Translations under genes and position numbers: made by a program
Assembly (NCBI GenBank): GCA_965205965.1
Contig: CBDBHT010000007.1
Coordinates: 1,364,001 to 1,428,000 of the forward strand
Direction of reading: 5' to 3'
DNA length: 64,000 bases
Source: Bin55 sp965205965
GTDB lineage: Bacteria > Pseudomonadota > Gammaproteobacteria > Pseudomonadales > Azotimanducaceae
Shown: positions 27,794 through 38,200 of the stretch, one piece after another
Layout of the letters: every line of letters starts with the position of its first letter
Position numbering within the stretch: position 1 is the first letter of the stretch
The notes under the pieces: generated by a model
Told to the model about the DNA's origin: nothing
Seen by the model: the letters and a program-made list of their open reading frames with translations, nothing else
Database searches by the model: none

Positions 27794-27868
27794 TGGGGTG
27801 TAGCCAAATGGCAAGGCAGCGGGTTTTGATCCCGTCATTTGCAGGTTCGAATCCTGCCACCCCAGCCA
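27794..27868 (+). tRNA. tRNA-Gln (anticodon TTG)
   Basis: 75 bases including encoded CCA. Acceptor TGGGGTG/CACCCCA, anticodon stem GCGGG/CCCGT with loop TTTTGAT (anticodon TTG), T-arm GCAGG TTCGAAT CCTGC. A tRNA-Gln between ispE and prs is a known gammaproteobacterial arrangement, which confirms the synteny even though both flanking genes are missing here. Confidence 0.95.
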
Positions 27869-27912
27869 GTTGAAGTGCTAAACGTCGCGTTTTTTGAGCC
27901 TCCTACCTCCTA

Positions 27913-29145
27913 GTAGGCTACCCGTTCTAACAATACGTGTTTATAATAGTGGACTGGAAGGGATTCTGGGATCAGGAGGATCAGATGCCGAAGCAATACA
28001 TGGTGGAGTTAGCTCAGGATGAGCGGGATGAGTTGGAAGCGGTGCTGAAGTCGAGCACGCGTCGTGCGGTGTCGGCGACGAAGCTGCAGCGTGCACGGAT
28101 TCTGCTGGCCGTGGATCAGGGGGTCGCTGGCCTGGCACTGACAGACGGGCAGGTGGTGGATGCGCTGGGGGTGACGGAGCGGACCTGCCAGCATGTGCGT
28201 CGGCGGGCGGTGGAGCAGGGTCCGATGAAGGCTCTGGAGCGCAGGCCTCGGCCGTTTCCTCCGGTGCCGAAGAAGCTGGACGGGGAGAAGGAAGCGCGTC
28301 TGGTTCAGGTGGCCTGTTCGGTTCCACCGGAAGGCCACGTTCGGTGGACCGTGAAGCTGCTGGCGGAAGAGCTGGTGCGGCTTGAAGTGGTCGAATCGAT
28401 TTGCGGGGAGACCGTGCGCCAGGCGTTGAAAAAAACGAATTGAAACCATGGCGGCGGGAAATGTGGTGTATCCCGAAGAAACAAAGCCACCCTTTCGTGG
28501 CCGGCATGGAGCGGGTGCTTAAGGTATACCGGCGGCCGTACGACCCGCGGCATCCGGTGGTGTGCATGGACGAGATGAGCAAGCAGCTAGTGTCGGAAGT
28601 CCGCGAGAAGTTGCCAGTACGCCCCGGGTCGCCGGAGAAGTACGACGCCACTACCTCCGCCGGGGAGAATGCACGGTGTGGATGTTCGGCGAGCCGCTGT
28701 CCGGTTGGCGGACAGTGGCTGTCACCAAACGGCGCATGACGTTGGATTGGGCGAAGCAAGTGCGCGCACTGGCGAATCTGCCGCGTTACCGGGATGCGGA
28801 AAGCATCACGCTGGTGTGCGACAACTTGAACACCCACAGCGGTGACTCGTTCTACGCCGCGTTCCCGGCGGCCGAAGCCAGTCGTCGGTTGAACGACCGC
28901 ATCCACTTGGTGCACACGCCGAAACACGGGAGCTGGCTGAACGTTGCGGAACTGGAGTTCAGTGCGTTGCACCGCCAGTGCCTGGATCGTCGGATCGAGA
29001 GCAGGGCTTTGGTCACGTCGGAAACGGCGGCCTGAGCCAAGGAGCGCAATCGCGAACAGACCGGGGTCGACTGGCAGCTCAGCGTCGACAACGCGCGCAC
29101 CAAACTGAAGCATCTATACCCGAAAATTAAAACCAGTTAAACTAC
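27913..29145 (+). mobile_element. IS630-family insertion sequence, copy A
   Basis: A TA dinucleotide (27911-27912) precedes the left end GTAGG. The right end is CTAC followed by CA, apparently a mutated TA. Ends were placed by comparison with copy B at 54560-55729, to which it is nearly identical over the transposase. The element is GC-rich compared with its surroundings. It occupies the site between tRNA-Gln and rplY where prs normally lies. Confidence 0.85.
27985..29140 (+). pseudogene. IS630 transposase, copy A, broken
   Basis: Starts ATG after a strong AGGAGG. First frame: helix-turn-helix part (VVDALGVTERTCQHVRRRAV) up to RQALKKTN and a TGA. The second part continues in the -1 frame from the A-run as NELKPWRREMWCIPKK, the usual IS630 junction, so a -1 shift on AAAAAAAC is required. 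Further damage: one C is lost relative to copy B near 28650 (after SPEKYDA), and a TGA replaces a Trp codon near 29033. The DDE catalytic region (VCMDEMS, LVCDNLNTHS, HGSWLNVAELEFS) is readable in pieces. The first shift is shared with copy B and may be programmed. The others are inactivating. Confidence 0.85.
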
Positions 29146-29315
29146 CAGTATGTATCAGTCATGGGATTGGGTTTGTGAGCTTGTACGTATCGTAGTCTCG
29201 TGGGTGGGTATAATGCACGCCTTGCCGATTGGCAATATGCGCTAGGTGGAGTTTTGTTTAGGACGGTGAATGAAACTTTTCCTCGAATAAATGATTAATG
29301 TGACGGAGTAAAACA

Positions 29316-30011
29316 TTGGCGAGCAACATCGTTATTGAGGCCGAAGTACGCTCAAGCACGGGTAAAGGTGCTACTGGCCGATTACGGCGGATCAATGACT
29401 ACGTACCCGGTGTGGTTTACGGTGCAGATAGAGATCCACAGAATTTTTCACTGGAATACCGTCAACTTGCTAAAGTCATGCAAGACGAGGCGTTTTTCTC
29501 TCAAATCATGGACTTAAAGATTGATGGAAATCAAGACCAAGTGATCGTGCGCGATTTACAACGCCATCCGGCAACAGATCGCGTCATGCATGTGGACTTC
29601 CTGCGAGTGCGACAGGATCGTACAATCCAAGTTGCCGTGCCGCTTCGCTTTCTCAACGAGGATACGTGCGTGGGCGTTAAGGCCGGTGGAGGCCTCATTT
29701 CGCACAACTTGATTGAGGTTGAGATTACTTGTCTACCTCAAGATCTGCCGGAATTTATTGAAGTTGATATGGCAAATGTGAAAGTAGGTCAGGCGACTCA
29801 CTTATCCGATCTTGATCTTCCCGAGGGAGTGCAGATCGTTGCGCTGAGTCTTGGTGAAGACCATGATACTCCTGTAGTCAGTGTACAGATACCTCGCGGC
29901 GGTCTATTAGATGAAGCAGAACGTGGGGATGAGGACGTTGGTGAGGAAATCCCTGATGAGTCTGACAACAAAGGGCCGAGGGATTCTTCGGGAAGGCTCC
30001 TAGGCTTCTAA
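29316..30011 (+). CDS. rplY: 50S ribosomal protein bL25 (long CTC form)
   Basis: 231 residues. The N-terminal domain binds 5S rRNA (TGKGATGRLRRINDYVPGVVYG), and the C-terminal TL5/CTC domain is typical (VPLRFLNEDTCVGVKAGGGLISHNLIEVEITCLP). The acidic tail is rich in Asp and Glu. TTG start at 29316 with GGAG upstream. With the IS630 just upstream, its normal prs-linked promoter has been replaced. rplY-pth-ychF follow closely spaced. Confidence 0.93.
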   Translation: MASNIVIEAEVRSSTGKGATGRLRRINDYVPGVVYGADRDPQNFSLEYRQLAKVMQDEAFFSQIMDLKIDGNQDQVIVRDLQRHPATDRVMHVDFLRVRQDRTIQVAVPLRFLNEDTCVGVKAGGGLISHNLIEVEITCLPQDLPEFIEVDMANVKVGQATHLSDLDLPEGVQIVALSLGEDHDTPVVSVQIPRGGLLDEAERGDEDVGEEIPDESDNKGPRDSSGRLLGF

Positions 30012-30027
30012 TTTGTAACGATGACGG

Positions 30028-30645
30028 ATGGCCACAGGGTTACGGCTGCTGGTAGGCTTGGGAAATCCTGGTCCGCGCTATGAACTTACTCGTCATAATG
30101 TCGGTGAGCGTTGGCTGAGGGAACTCGCTCAACAGTACTCGATCGGGATGCGGGAAGATACGCGGTTCCACGGCTTAGTGGGTCGCGGATATATTTTTGA
30201 CCGAGACCTTCGTTTTCTCATACCTACAACGTATATGAACGCGTCTGGTCGAGCCGTCCAGGCGATTTGTCACTATTTCAAAATATCAGCTGCTGAAACA
30301 TTGATTGCCCACGATGAAGTGGCGTTCCCGGTAGGTACGGATCGTCTGAAAGTCGGGGGTGGACATAATGGCCATAACGGACTTAGGAGCATAATCAAAA
30401 TGCTTGGTGGAGAGAGCGGCTTTGCTCGGCTTCGCATTGGTGTTGGACATCCGGGAACACAATCGGAAATGCTATCCTACCTAACGGAAACCAAGATGCC
30501 TAATAAGGATCGAGCACTTGCTGCGAGCAGTGCAGCATTGGATGAAACGCTACTACGCTACGTGCTCTCCGGTAATTGGCAAAAAGCAATGACTCGTTTA
30601 CACTCTGGAATCAGCGTTGATAACAAATCCGAGTACCCACGATAA
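30028..30645 (+). CDS. pth: Peptidyl-tRNA hydrolase
   Basis: 205 residues. Releases peptides from prematurely dropped peptidyl-tRNA. Signature LVGLGNPGPRYELTRHNVGERWL contains the catalytic His. PTTYMNASGRAV and IAHDEVAFPVG supply the conserved Asn and Asp, and GGHNGHNGLRSI is the family motif. ATG at 30028 with another in-frame choice unlikely. Its stop overlaps the ychF ATG. Confidence 0.95.
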   Translation: MATGLRLLVGLGNPGPRYELTRHNVGERWLRELAQQYSIGMREDTRFHGLVGRGYIFDRDLRFLIPTTYMNASGRAVQAICHYFKISAAETLIAHDEVAFPVGTDRLKVGGGHNGHNGLRSIIKMLGGESGFARLRIGVGHPGTQSEMLSYLTETKMPNKDRALAASSAALDETLLRYVLSGNWQKAMTRLHSGISVDNKSEYPR

Positions 30646-31751
30646 TGGAACGTATAGCAGTGGGATTCAGATGCGGTATCGTAGGGTTGCCCAACGTTGG
30701 TAAATCCACGCTATTTAATGCGCTGACAAATGCGAACGCGCAAGCCGAAAATTTTCCTTTCTGTACGATTGAGCCCAATAGCGGCGTAGTTCCGGTCCCA
30801 GACCCCAGACTCGATGAAATAGCTCGTATTGAGAAGCTTGGAAAAATCATATCCGGCACGATGAACTTTATGGACGTTCCGGGGCTCATTGAAGGCGCGT
30901 CAAAAGGGGAAGGACTAGGTAATCAATTCTTGGCTCACATCCGCGAGGCGGATGCACTCGCGCATGTCGTTCGATGTTTTACGAACAAAAATGTGGCGCA
31001 TGTTCGCGATGACTTGAATCCTCCATCGGATATCGAAGTAGTCAATATCGAGCTTGCGTTGGCTGATCTCGAAACGGCTTCTAAAATCCACGAGCGATTA
31101 CGCCGTGTTGCAAAGTCAGGCGACAAAGAAGCCATGCAGATGTTAGACGTATTAGATAAAGTTTTGGCTCCACTTGATGAAGGGAAGCCGGTACGTGTGG
31201 TACAGCTATCTGAACGTGACCGGCAACGAATTCACTCATGTCATTTCCTGACTATGAAGCCAGTAATGTATTTAGCGAATGTCGATAGGGATGACTTCGT
31301 GGAAAACAACCTCATTGAGGAGGTCAATCGAATCGCTCGTTCTGAAAATGCCGTTGTTGTAGTGATTAATAGCAAGCTTGAGCACGAAATTGTGCAGCTT
31401 GCCAAAGAAGAACGGGAGGAGTTCATCAACGATTTAGGTCTTAATGCACTAGGGCTAAATCGCGTAATTCGTGCCGGATATCAATTACTAGGCCTGCACC
31501 ACTTTTTCACCGCTGGTCCCAAAGAAGTACGAGCCTGGACGGTTCCTATTGGTACATGTGCTTCTGTTGCTGCTGGTAAGATCCATACTGACTTTGAAAG
31601 AGGGTTCATACGTGCCGAAGTCATCTCGTATGAGAGTTTCATAAAGTTTGGTGGTGAGGCTGGAGCAAAAGCCGCTGGTTATTGGCACCTTGAAGGAAAG
31701 GACTACATCGTTAAGGATGGGGATGTGGTACGTTTCCGATTCAACGTCTAA
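30645..31751 (+). CDS. ychF: Redox-regulated ribosome-associated ATPase YchF/EngD
   Basis: 368 residues of the Obg-like family that prefers ATP. G1 GLPNVGKST, G2/G3 ENFPFCTIEPNSG and DVPGLIEGASKGEGLGNQFL, and the altered G4 (LANVDRDD) typical of YchF are all present. A coiled-coil insertion follows and the C-terminal TGS domain ends VKDGDVVRFRFNV. The usual start is MGFRCGIVGLPNVGKS. Here MERIAVG precedes, so the start could be a few codons later. Confidence 0.95.
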   Translation: MERIAVGFRCGIVGLPNVGKSTLFNALTNANAQAENFPFCTIEPNSGVVPVPDPRLDEIARIEKLGKIISGTMNFMDVPGLIEGASKGEGLGNQFLAHIREADALAHVVRCFTNKNVAHVRDDLNPPSDIEVVNIELALADLETASKIHERLRRVAKSGDKEAMQMLDVLDKVLAPLDEGKPVRVVQLSERDRQRIHSCHFLTMKPVMYLANVDRDDFVENNLIEEVNRIARSENAVVVVINSKLEHEIVQLAKEEREEFINDLGLNALGLNRVIRAGYQLLGLHHFFTAGPKEVRAWTVPIGTCASVAAGKIHTDFERGFIRAEVISYESFIKFGGEAGAKAAGYWHLEGKDYIVKDGDVVRFRFNV

Positions 31752-31850
31752 CGACCCCATTTACAGTATATTTCAACTACGCTTGAAATAAAAGCACTCA
31801 TGCATTGGAATAACGCTATCCTTTATCGAAGTAGCGTAATAAGCTGGGAA

Positions 31851-31955
31851 TCTCTATTTATTGCTATTTTGAGGAATCATGCTCGATATAAATGTATGAT
31901 TTTTAATGATATAAGGATTATCCACCTCCGCTTGCTTCGGGTAAATAGAGGTGTC
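31851..31955. repeat. Miniature inverted-repeat element, copy 1
   Basis: Related over its length to 40081-40181 and 54260-54368: shared core GATATAA-TGTATGA-TTTTAA-G followed by AGGATT, bounded by TCTATTTATT and GTAAATAGAGGTG. This copy has diverged most, with its left end eroded. Confidence 0.7.
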
Positions 31956-32106
31956 CAACTGATATATCAATTTTTGGTCAGTAGATTGTTGAAATTTATT
32001 ATACGTGAAAAATAAAACTTTGTTGAGAAGTTATTCGATATTGTTAAAATCTGACAAGTGCGATTTTAACTGGTCAAATTTGCTGTGGTAATTGCCAAAT
32101 ACCAAT

Positions 32107-32264
32107 AGACTGTCTCATTTAATTGCGCATGGGGAAGGTACACACAAAATGAGCTAAAACCTGCCAATCTAATGGAGTGATTACGGATAGAACAACATTT
32201 GCAGCGATAAAAATTTTGTTTTTATCTCAAATAGCGTGCGGACAAGCTCTAAATGAGACAGTCT
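32107..32264. repeat. 158-bp unit bounded by 15-bp inverted repeats
   Basis: AGACTGTCTCATTTA at 32107-32121 has its exact reverse complement at 32250-32264. The interior has no coding capacity. It may be another miniature mobile element or a remnant of insertion-sequence ends. Only one copy is seen. Confidence 0.55.
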
Positions 32265-32295
32265 CCTAAGATAGTGTATCTCAACATAGTTCGTT

Positions 32296-34433
32296 CCTAG
32301 CCCAAGTTTAACAATCTAGATTTTCAAGCCCTACAAAACCAATGTTTTTCAGGCAGTTACAAGAGGGTGCGGAATCCTTGTGGCACTACATTTGGGCGGC
32401 TTCAGGCCGGGATCGTGGCGTCGACCTCGACGATGGTTCGGGTAATGGGACCGATGCGCTCCGGCAATCCGAGCGCACGGAAGATCTCCGCCTGATCCGG
32501 CGTGAGCGCCGCCGACTTGCGGATATGCAGCCATTTGCCGTCGGTTCGCTGAAAGACGCTGGTGGCTCGGATCGCCAGGCCCAGCCTGGTTTTCAGGGTA
32601 TCCCAGCTGTCGTGAATGCCTTGGGCCTGAAGCCTGCTTCGTATCAGGTGCAGAGCCTGATAAGCGATCACGGAAATGAACAGGTGGCCTTCGGCGCGCC
32701 GGGGCTTCTGGTGAAAAATCGGTCGCAGGCCGAGTTCCGACTTGAGGGATCGGAACACCGACTCGATTTCGGTCAGGCGGGTGTAGGTTTTCCAGAGCCA
32801 GTCAGCGTCTTGATCCAGGACATTGGTCCGCAGATCGTAGACCCCGGGGTTGGCCAGCATGGAATTTGGCGGCTGGGAGCGTTCCCAAGTCAAGGAGACC
32901 GCCTGGCCCTCGGTGCTGGATTCGATGGATACCGTGATGGACACCGTATAGTGGCGCCCGACTTTGGGATACTTGCCCTTGAGCCGGCCAACGCGCTCGC
33001 GCAAAGCCTCGGGATCCTTTCGGGCTCCCTTCCGGGAGAGGCCTTCGGCCATGCGCCGCAGTCCGGCTTCCAGCCGTTCGCATTGCCGGGTCACGATGGC
33101 GAGTTCTTTCTCGGCCCGGGCTTTCGAGCGGCAATGCACGAAGGCTTCGCGGCCATCGTCCGAGCGCGCGCGGTAGATCTGGATCTCTTGCCGTGGCTCG
33201 CGTTCGGGAATCGCCCGCGCCTGTTCGGGATCGAAGTCGCGTTGCCGGCGCCGGCTCCTGGCCAGATAGCGATAGCCCTGTTCGCGCAGCCATTCCAGTC
33301 GCTCTTCCGTGCCCGTGCCTCGATCCAGCACGATCAGGGACTGGCGGTCGACCGCGAGATCCTGGAGCATCTTCTCGAGGGTCGCGGGCTCGCTCTGGTT
33401 GCCGGCGAACACCTTGGAACGCTGGATCGCTCCCGAGCCATCCAGAACCAGCGCCAGGGTCAGCAGCGGACAGCCAGAGCGCCGTTCCTTGGACTTGCCG
33501 CGCCTGGCCTGGTCCTGAGCCTTGGCCTGACCTTCAAAATAGGTGTTGGTCAAGTCATAGAACGTGACTGTCGGCTGCCGGTTGAACAGGGTCATGAGAC
33601 GCTCGAACAGATGTTCCTCGATGGCGTCGCGATGGCTCATCAACAGATCGGAGGCGCGATAGAGCTGCATCAGGGACTGCCGATCGAAATCCACGTCCAG
33701 CAATTCTCCGGCGGCGCTGCGTGTGCGCAGCCAGAGGTGGGTCCGCCGCTCGGAACCGGGCTCCACCAAGCGCATCGCGATGGAGGCCAGGGCGGTCTTC
33801 ACCAGCCCGGAATGGCCCGAGAGCTCTTGCAGCAGATCCTCCAGTCCCAGCTCCCTCAGTGCCCAGAGGCCGAGAGCCTCGATGCCCGCGGTGCGAACAT
33901 GAACCTGGTCCAGGCTGCCCTCGTACATCGTGTGAGTAGCGCGCGCTCCGGTTTGGGTAGCGGGCAGTCGTTCCGATGCGGAGCGAGCCAGCAATCGCTG
34001 GGCGATGCGATCGGCTTCCCGCTCCAGCTCCGGATCCGGCTCCAGACCCGGATCCAGATCTATTCGCCCGGTCAGCAGGGTTTGCACGCGCTCGACCAGA
34101 ACAGGCCATTGCTCCTGAGGAATCGGGAAATGGCTGCCAAGGTTGAGCAGGGTTCGCTGGCGCACCCGATCGCCTTCGCGCCGGGACTCGACCAAGCGAT
34201 AACTGAAGTATCGTTCCGTATCGGATTTCTTTCGTGTGGGCACGCGTCGGATATACATGAGAGCATGATAGGGGATGGGGGCCAGGTGTCAATACCAAGA
34301 AAACATTTTATGGCACTACAATGAGGCCTTGAAAAACTAACCTATTGAAAAACAAGGAAAAATATGTGAGATGCCATCAAAAAAGCCCCAAATATCGTGT
34401 TTTGGACGAACAATTTGTTAAACTTGGGCTAGG
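32296..34433 (-). mobile_element. IS1634-like insertion sequence, copy 1
   Basis: Terminal inverted repeats CCTAGCCCAAGTTTAACAA (left) and its reverse complement at the right (TTGTTAAACTTGGGCTAGG to 34433) are perfect over 19 bases. Contains a single long transposase on the minus strand. GC-rich interior. Nearly identical to 55963-58090. No clear target duplication was recognised. Confidence 0.88.
32402..34258 (-). CDS. IS1634-family transposase, intact
   Basis: 618 residues, uninterrupted. N-terminus MYIRRVPTRKKSDTERYFSYRLVESRR is typical of IS1634 transposases. The DDE core includes YDLTNTYFEGQ, the segment SLIVLDRGTGTEERLEWLREQGY and the final LTEIESVFRSLKSELGLRP with the catalytic Glu, followed by HLFISVIAYQ. 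A 660-residue open frame on the opposite strand is only a shadow of its GC-rich coding. This copy could be active and the source of copy 2. Confidence 0.9.
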   Translation of the reverse strand: MYIRRVPTRKKSDTERYFSYRLVESRREGDRVRQRTLLNLGSHFPIPQEQWPVLVERVQTLLTGRIDLDPGLEPDPELEREADRIAQRLLARSASERLPATQTGARATHTMYEGSLDQVHVRTAGIEALGLWALRELGLEDLLQELSGHSGLVKTALASIAMRLVEPGSERRTHLWLRTRSAAGELLDVDFDRQSLMQLYRASDLLMSHRDAIEEHLFERLMTLFNRQPTVTFYDLTNTYFEGQAKAQDQARRGKSKERRSGCPLLTLALVLDGSGAIQRSKVFAGNQSEPATLEKMLQDLAVDRQSLIVLDRGTGTEERLEWLREQGYRYLARSRRRQRDFDPEQARAIPEREPRQEIQIYRARSDDGREAFVHCRSKARAEKELAIVTRQCERLEAGLRRMAEGLSRKGARKDPEALRERVGRLKGKYPKVGRHYTVSITVSIESSTEGQAVSLTWERSQPPNSMLANPGVYDLRTNVLDQDADWLWKTYTRLTEIESVFRSLKSELGLRPIFHQKPRRAEGHLFISVIAYQALHLIRSRLQAQGIHDSWDTLKTRLGLAIRATSVFQRTDGKWLHIRKSAALTPDQAEIFRALGLPERIGPITRTIVEVDATIPA

Positions 34434-34578
34434 TGGTTAAACGTTCGGAACGGTTAGATTTTTCTTTATCTGACTATTATTATTTGGTACCTGACTTTGT
34501 TGGATTCGTTCTATTTTCGTTCCTCTATTATTATTTGTCATTTGAGTTTCTTTCGTAAGCTGCTGGTCAGTACAAAAC

Positions 34579-35199
34579 TCAATCAGTTGTATTAGATCTG
34601 CTACCTGTGCGGGTAGCTACCCATCGTGCAATCCAATAATCAATGCTGGTGTACCGCCCTCCACCAGTAAAGAATAATGCGAGTAACATAACGAAGTATG
34701 CAACTCCGCGTTCAATACCATTGTTGAGCATAGAGATAGTTCCTGAGTTGATTAGCTCGCGATAATTACCGTGCTCCTTCAGGATCGAAATAATCTTGAG
34801 TTTGTTTTGTGCGGCTTCCATCACACGATCGTGGGCGAACCAGTCGTTGGGGTCTGCGAGAAGCAACCAGCCGTATTTCCAGTGTACGAGAAAAATGGCG
34901 ACGAGCATCGTAACCATCAAGGGAACCGTCGCTAATCGCGTCGCAAGTCCAAGTACGATAAAGATGCCCCCCACAAACTCAGTGGAAGCAGCGAGAAATG
35001 CCATAACTTCCGGTAAAGGCAGGCCAAGCCCCCCGCCAAAATAGTTTACAGTACCCGCGAAGGAGGAGATTTTAATATAACCAGCCTGGATCATGATCGA
35101 TCCTAAAAAGAGCCGCAACGCGAGAGGGCCTAATCCGTCTGTTACAGAGACCCAATCTACTGCTTTGTAATAAACTCTTTCTATAGCTGATATTAGCAT
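34579..35199 (-). CDS. DoxX-family membrane protein
   Basis: 206 residues with four to five hydrophobic helices. LALRLFLGSIMIQAGYIKI near residue 27 and STEFVGGIFIVLGLATRLATVPLM are the DoxX signature. Family members have been linked to quinone-dependent redox reactions or thiosulfate oxidation, but most are unassigned. A ~70-residue periplasmic insertion (WLLLADPNDWFAHDRVMEAAQNKL) is longer than in minimal DoxX. It lies just downstream of the RND pump genes, same strand, 92 bases away, and may be co-transcribed. Confidence 0.85.
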   Translation of the reverse strand: MLISAIERVYYKAVDWVSVTDGLGPLALRLFLGSIMIQAGYIKISSFAGTVNYFGGGLGLPLPEVMAFLAASTEFVGGIFIVLGLATRLATVPLMVTMLVAIFLVHWKYGWLLLADPNDWFAHDRVMEAAQNKLKIISILKEHGNYRELINSGTISMLNNGIERGVAYFVMLLALFFTGGGRYTSIDYWIARWVATRTGSRSNTTD

Positions 35200-35291
35200 T
35201 GTTCGGGATTCCTGATGGTTGCCATTCGGAAGACACGTAGTGAAGATGTATCACCACAAAGTTCACATTAATTATCATTTTCAGCCTGACA

Positions 35292-38200
35292 TCAAGCGGC
35301 TGCTCTAGTAGACCAGATCTTTGCCCTTGAGAGTGCACGTATGTCCTCATAGATGATAAGTAGAGAAGGTACGATAAACAGGGTGATCGCACTAGCGAAC
35401 ACAATGCCCGTGGCTAGGCTGATGGCCATTGGAATTAAGAACTGAGCTTGGATGCTGGTCTCGAAAAGCATTGGGGTAAGACCTAATGCAGTGGTTGCTG
35501 TAGTAAGGAAGATGGCTCTAAATCGTCTTCTTGTCGCCTCTAAAACCGCATCAATTGCACTGATATGCGAGTTCTCGCGAGTTTTGTTGTAACGGTGAAT
35601 GAGTATTAGGGAGTCGTTTACAACAACACCACTCAATGCAATCATCCCGAATATCGACACGAACGAAAGATCGAATCCAAATATAAAGTGCCCTATGAGT
35701 GCACCTGTCGCTCCGAATGGGACTGCCGCAAGAATGATAAAGGGTTTGACATAGCTGCGAAGTTGGGATGCCAGCAGTACGAAAATCAACATTGCCGCGA
35801 CGAGGCTCAGTCGACCTAAAGACAAGAGATCTTCGCTTTGCTGTTGCGTTGTGCCCGCCATGTTGATTGTAAGCCCGGGATAGTCCTCTTTTAGTTTTGT
35901 AATAACTTCCGATTGAAGTTTTTTAATGGCCTCTGCTGGAGGAGCTATTTTTGTCTCAATCGAGGCCGATACTGAAACTGTGCGTTGTCCATTCACATGA
36001 GTGATTGAGGAAGTACTTCGCGATTCCGTCACTTTAGCAACGATTCGAAGCGGCATCTCGGTCCCGTCAGCTAACCTAATACGAGTATTGAAAAAGTCGT
36101 TAGTATTACGACGTTCTTCAACGGGATATCTAAGCATGACTTTCAATTCATTGCGGCCGCGCTGTATTCGCTGAATCTCCACGCCCAAAAAATTTTGTCG
36201 AAGCTGTCGTGCAACGTCATCTTGAGTTAGACCAGCTGCTTTACCAGCGTCAGTGAGTTCAATGTCGTACTGTCGTTTGCCCGGGCTGAGTGAGTTCTGG
36301 ATATCGACGAATGCGGGAATACTCGATAGTCCTTCCTCCAGTTTCCGTGCAGCCTTCTCCAAGGAGTCTTGATCTTGATGAGTCAGCTCATATTGGACTC
36401 CGGTCCCGGGCCCAAGCATGTCAGCAGTAACTATGAGCCGCTCGCTACCGGGAATAGATCCAATCTCCTCTCGCCACATCCGTGCTAATTCGTTGGCAGT
36501 GGCAGTTCGAGTGGATTTTTCATGTAATTCCGCGCGAATGCCAGCGATATGACTTGCTGATAACATAGAGGCCTGACCACTCGGTCTTCGGCCGCTAGAG
36601 ATTGATCCTCCAATAGTTTTATTGATACCGAGTACCGCAGTACCATTGGTTCTATTGTTAACAGCGATGAGAGCTTCTTCGATTCGGTTAGCTGCATCTT
36701 TTGTTGTATCAAAAGGAGTGCCTAGTGGAAATGCCACCTGTGCTTCTAGTTCCGAGGTTTCCACGTTTGGAAAGAGTATAAATCTGACTAGGCCCGTAGA
36801 TAGAAGTGTTAAGCCGAGGGCTAAGAAAAGTATCCCATATAGGAGTGTCAAATATCTGTGTTGCACTGCTACAGCTACGGCAGGGACAAGCATCCGGTCA
36901 CGAAAGCGGTAGACTGCTCCGGATATAGAGTCTTGGATTGAATTGAGCGGCCATCGACTCCATGTTCCAGCATGAGCAAGATGCGATGGAAGAATGAAAA
37001 ATGCTTCTACTAGAGAAAGCGACAGTACTATTATCACAACAATTGGCACGATTCCCAGAATCTGGCCGAATACTCCCGGCACGAAAAAGAGAGGGGCAAA
37101 CGCAGCCATTGTCGTGAGGACTCCGATGAAAACCGGCCCAAACACACCTTGGACACCGGCAATTGAGGCGTCGGCACCAGTTAGACCATGTTCCCGTTCC
37201 GCTCCAATGTTTTCACCTACCACTATTGCATCGTCTACGACGATACCAAGCACAATGATTAACGCAAACAGTGATAGCATGTTCATCGTTAGACCGAAGA
37301 AATCGAAGAAAAGGAGGGCACCAAGAAAGCTTATCGGTACCCCCATCGCTACCCATACGGCGAGCCTTAGGTCTAGTACCAGGACCAGTAATAGAAAGAC
37401 CAGTGCAAAGCCCAGGGTACCATTTCTCGCTACGAGGCTTAATCGGCTTCTGATGATTTCAGACTGGTTGTTAAAGACCGATAGGTCCACGTTAGGCGGT
37501 GTTTCGTACGACTGCACAAACTCAGTTACTAAGTCGGCAATTTTGAGAGCATCATCCGCTTCCGATTTCTGAACTTGAAGCAACACGCCCGGCTTGCCAT
37601 TGACAAGGTTCATCAGTTCTTCTTCGACGAAGTCGTCACGGATAGTAGCTATGTCCCGCAGACGCAAAACTGAACCATCTGGCAACGAGCGCAAAACAAT
37701 GTCAGCAAAATCTTCACCTCGCTCTCTTTTCTGGTCTGATCGTAGTAGCAGGTCACCGGTACTAGTTCGAATTTTTCCCGACGAAAGATTTAGTGAAGAG
37801 CGACGTAAAGCGTTTGCCACCTGGGCCATCGTTAATTGATAGCGTTGCAGTTCACTTTCACTGACTTCGATCGAGATTTCATAATTACGCGCTCCTAGCA
37901 TTAATACTTGCGATACGCCCGGAAGGTCCAATAAATCAGTTTCGATGATGTCGGCATACTTACGCATTTCCCGTTCCGGGAGATCCGAAGTCATGGCAAG
38001 AATGATCACGTCGGACGAGGCTTCAATACGTTTAATCTTTGGAGCTTCGGCATCCTTTGGCGGGAAGTTTGCAATTTGTTCTATAGTATTCTCCACGTCA
38101 TCCTTAACGGCTTGCCAGTCAGCAAAGTCTTTGAGCTCTATCGTAACTATGCCTATCCCTTCGGATGCAGTTGAAGATGTTTTCTCGACGCCGTTAATTC

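Larger units (their letters stand above)
31752..32295. other. Intergenic region holding two small inverted-repeat elements
   Basis: No gene is supported. The stretch carries one copy of the ~105-bp element (31851-31955) and a singleton 158-bp inverted-repeat unit (32107-32264), both listed separately, and then the left end of an IS1634-like element. Confidence 0.5.

Noticed and set aside
27941..29113. 390-residue minus-strand frame across IS630 copy A
   Set aside because: Pro/Arg-rich antisense shadow. The transposase reads on the plus strand after a strong ribosome-binding site.
32342..34324. 660-residue open frame on the plus strand opposite the IS1634-like transposase (and 518 residues at 56008-57564)
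   Set aside because: It mirrors the GC-rich transposase in antisense, has no family features, and the real protein with DDE motifs is on the minus strand.
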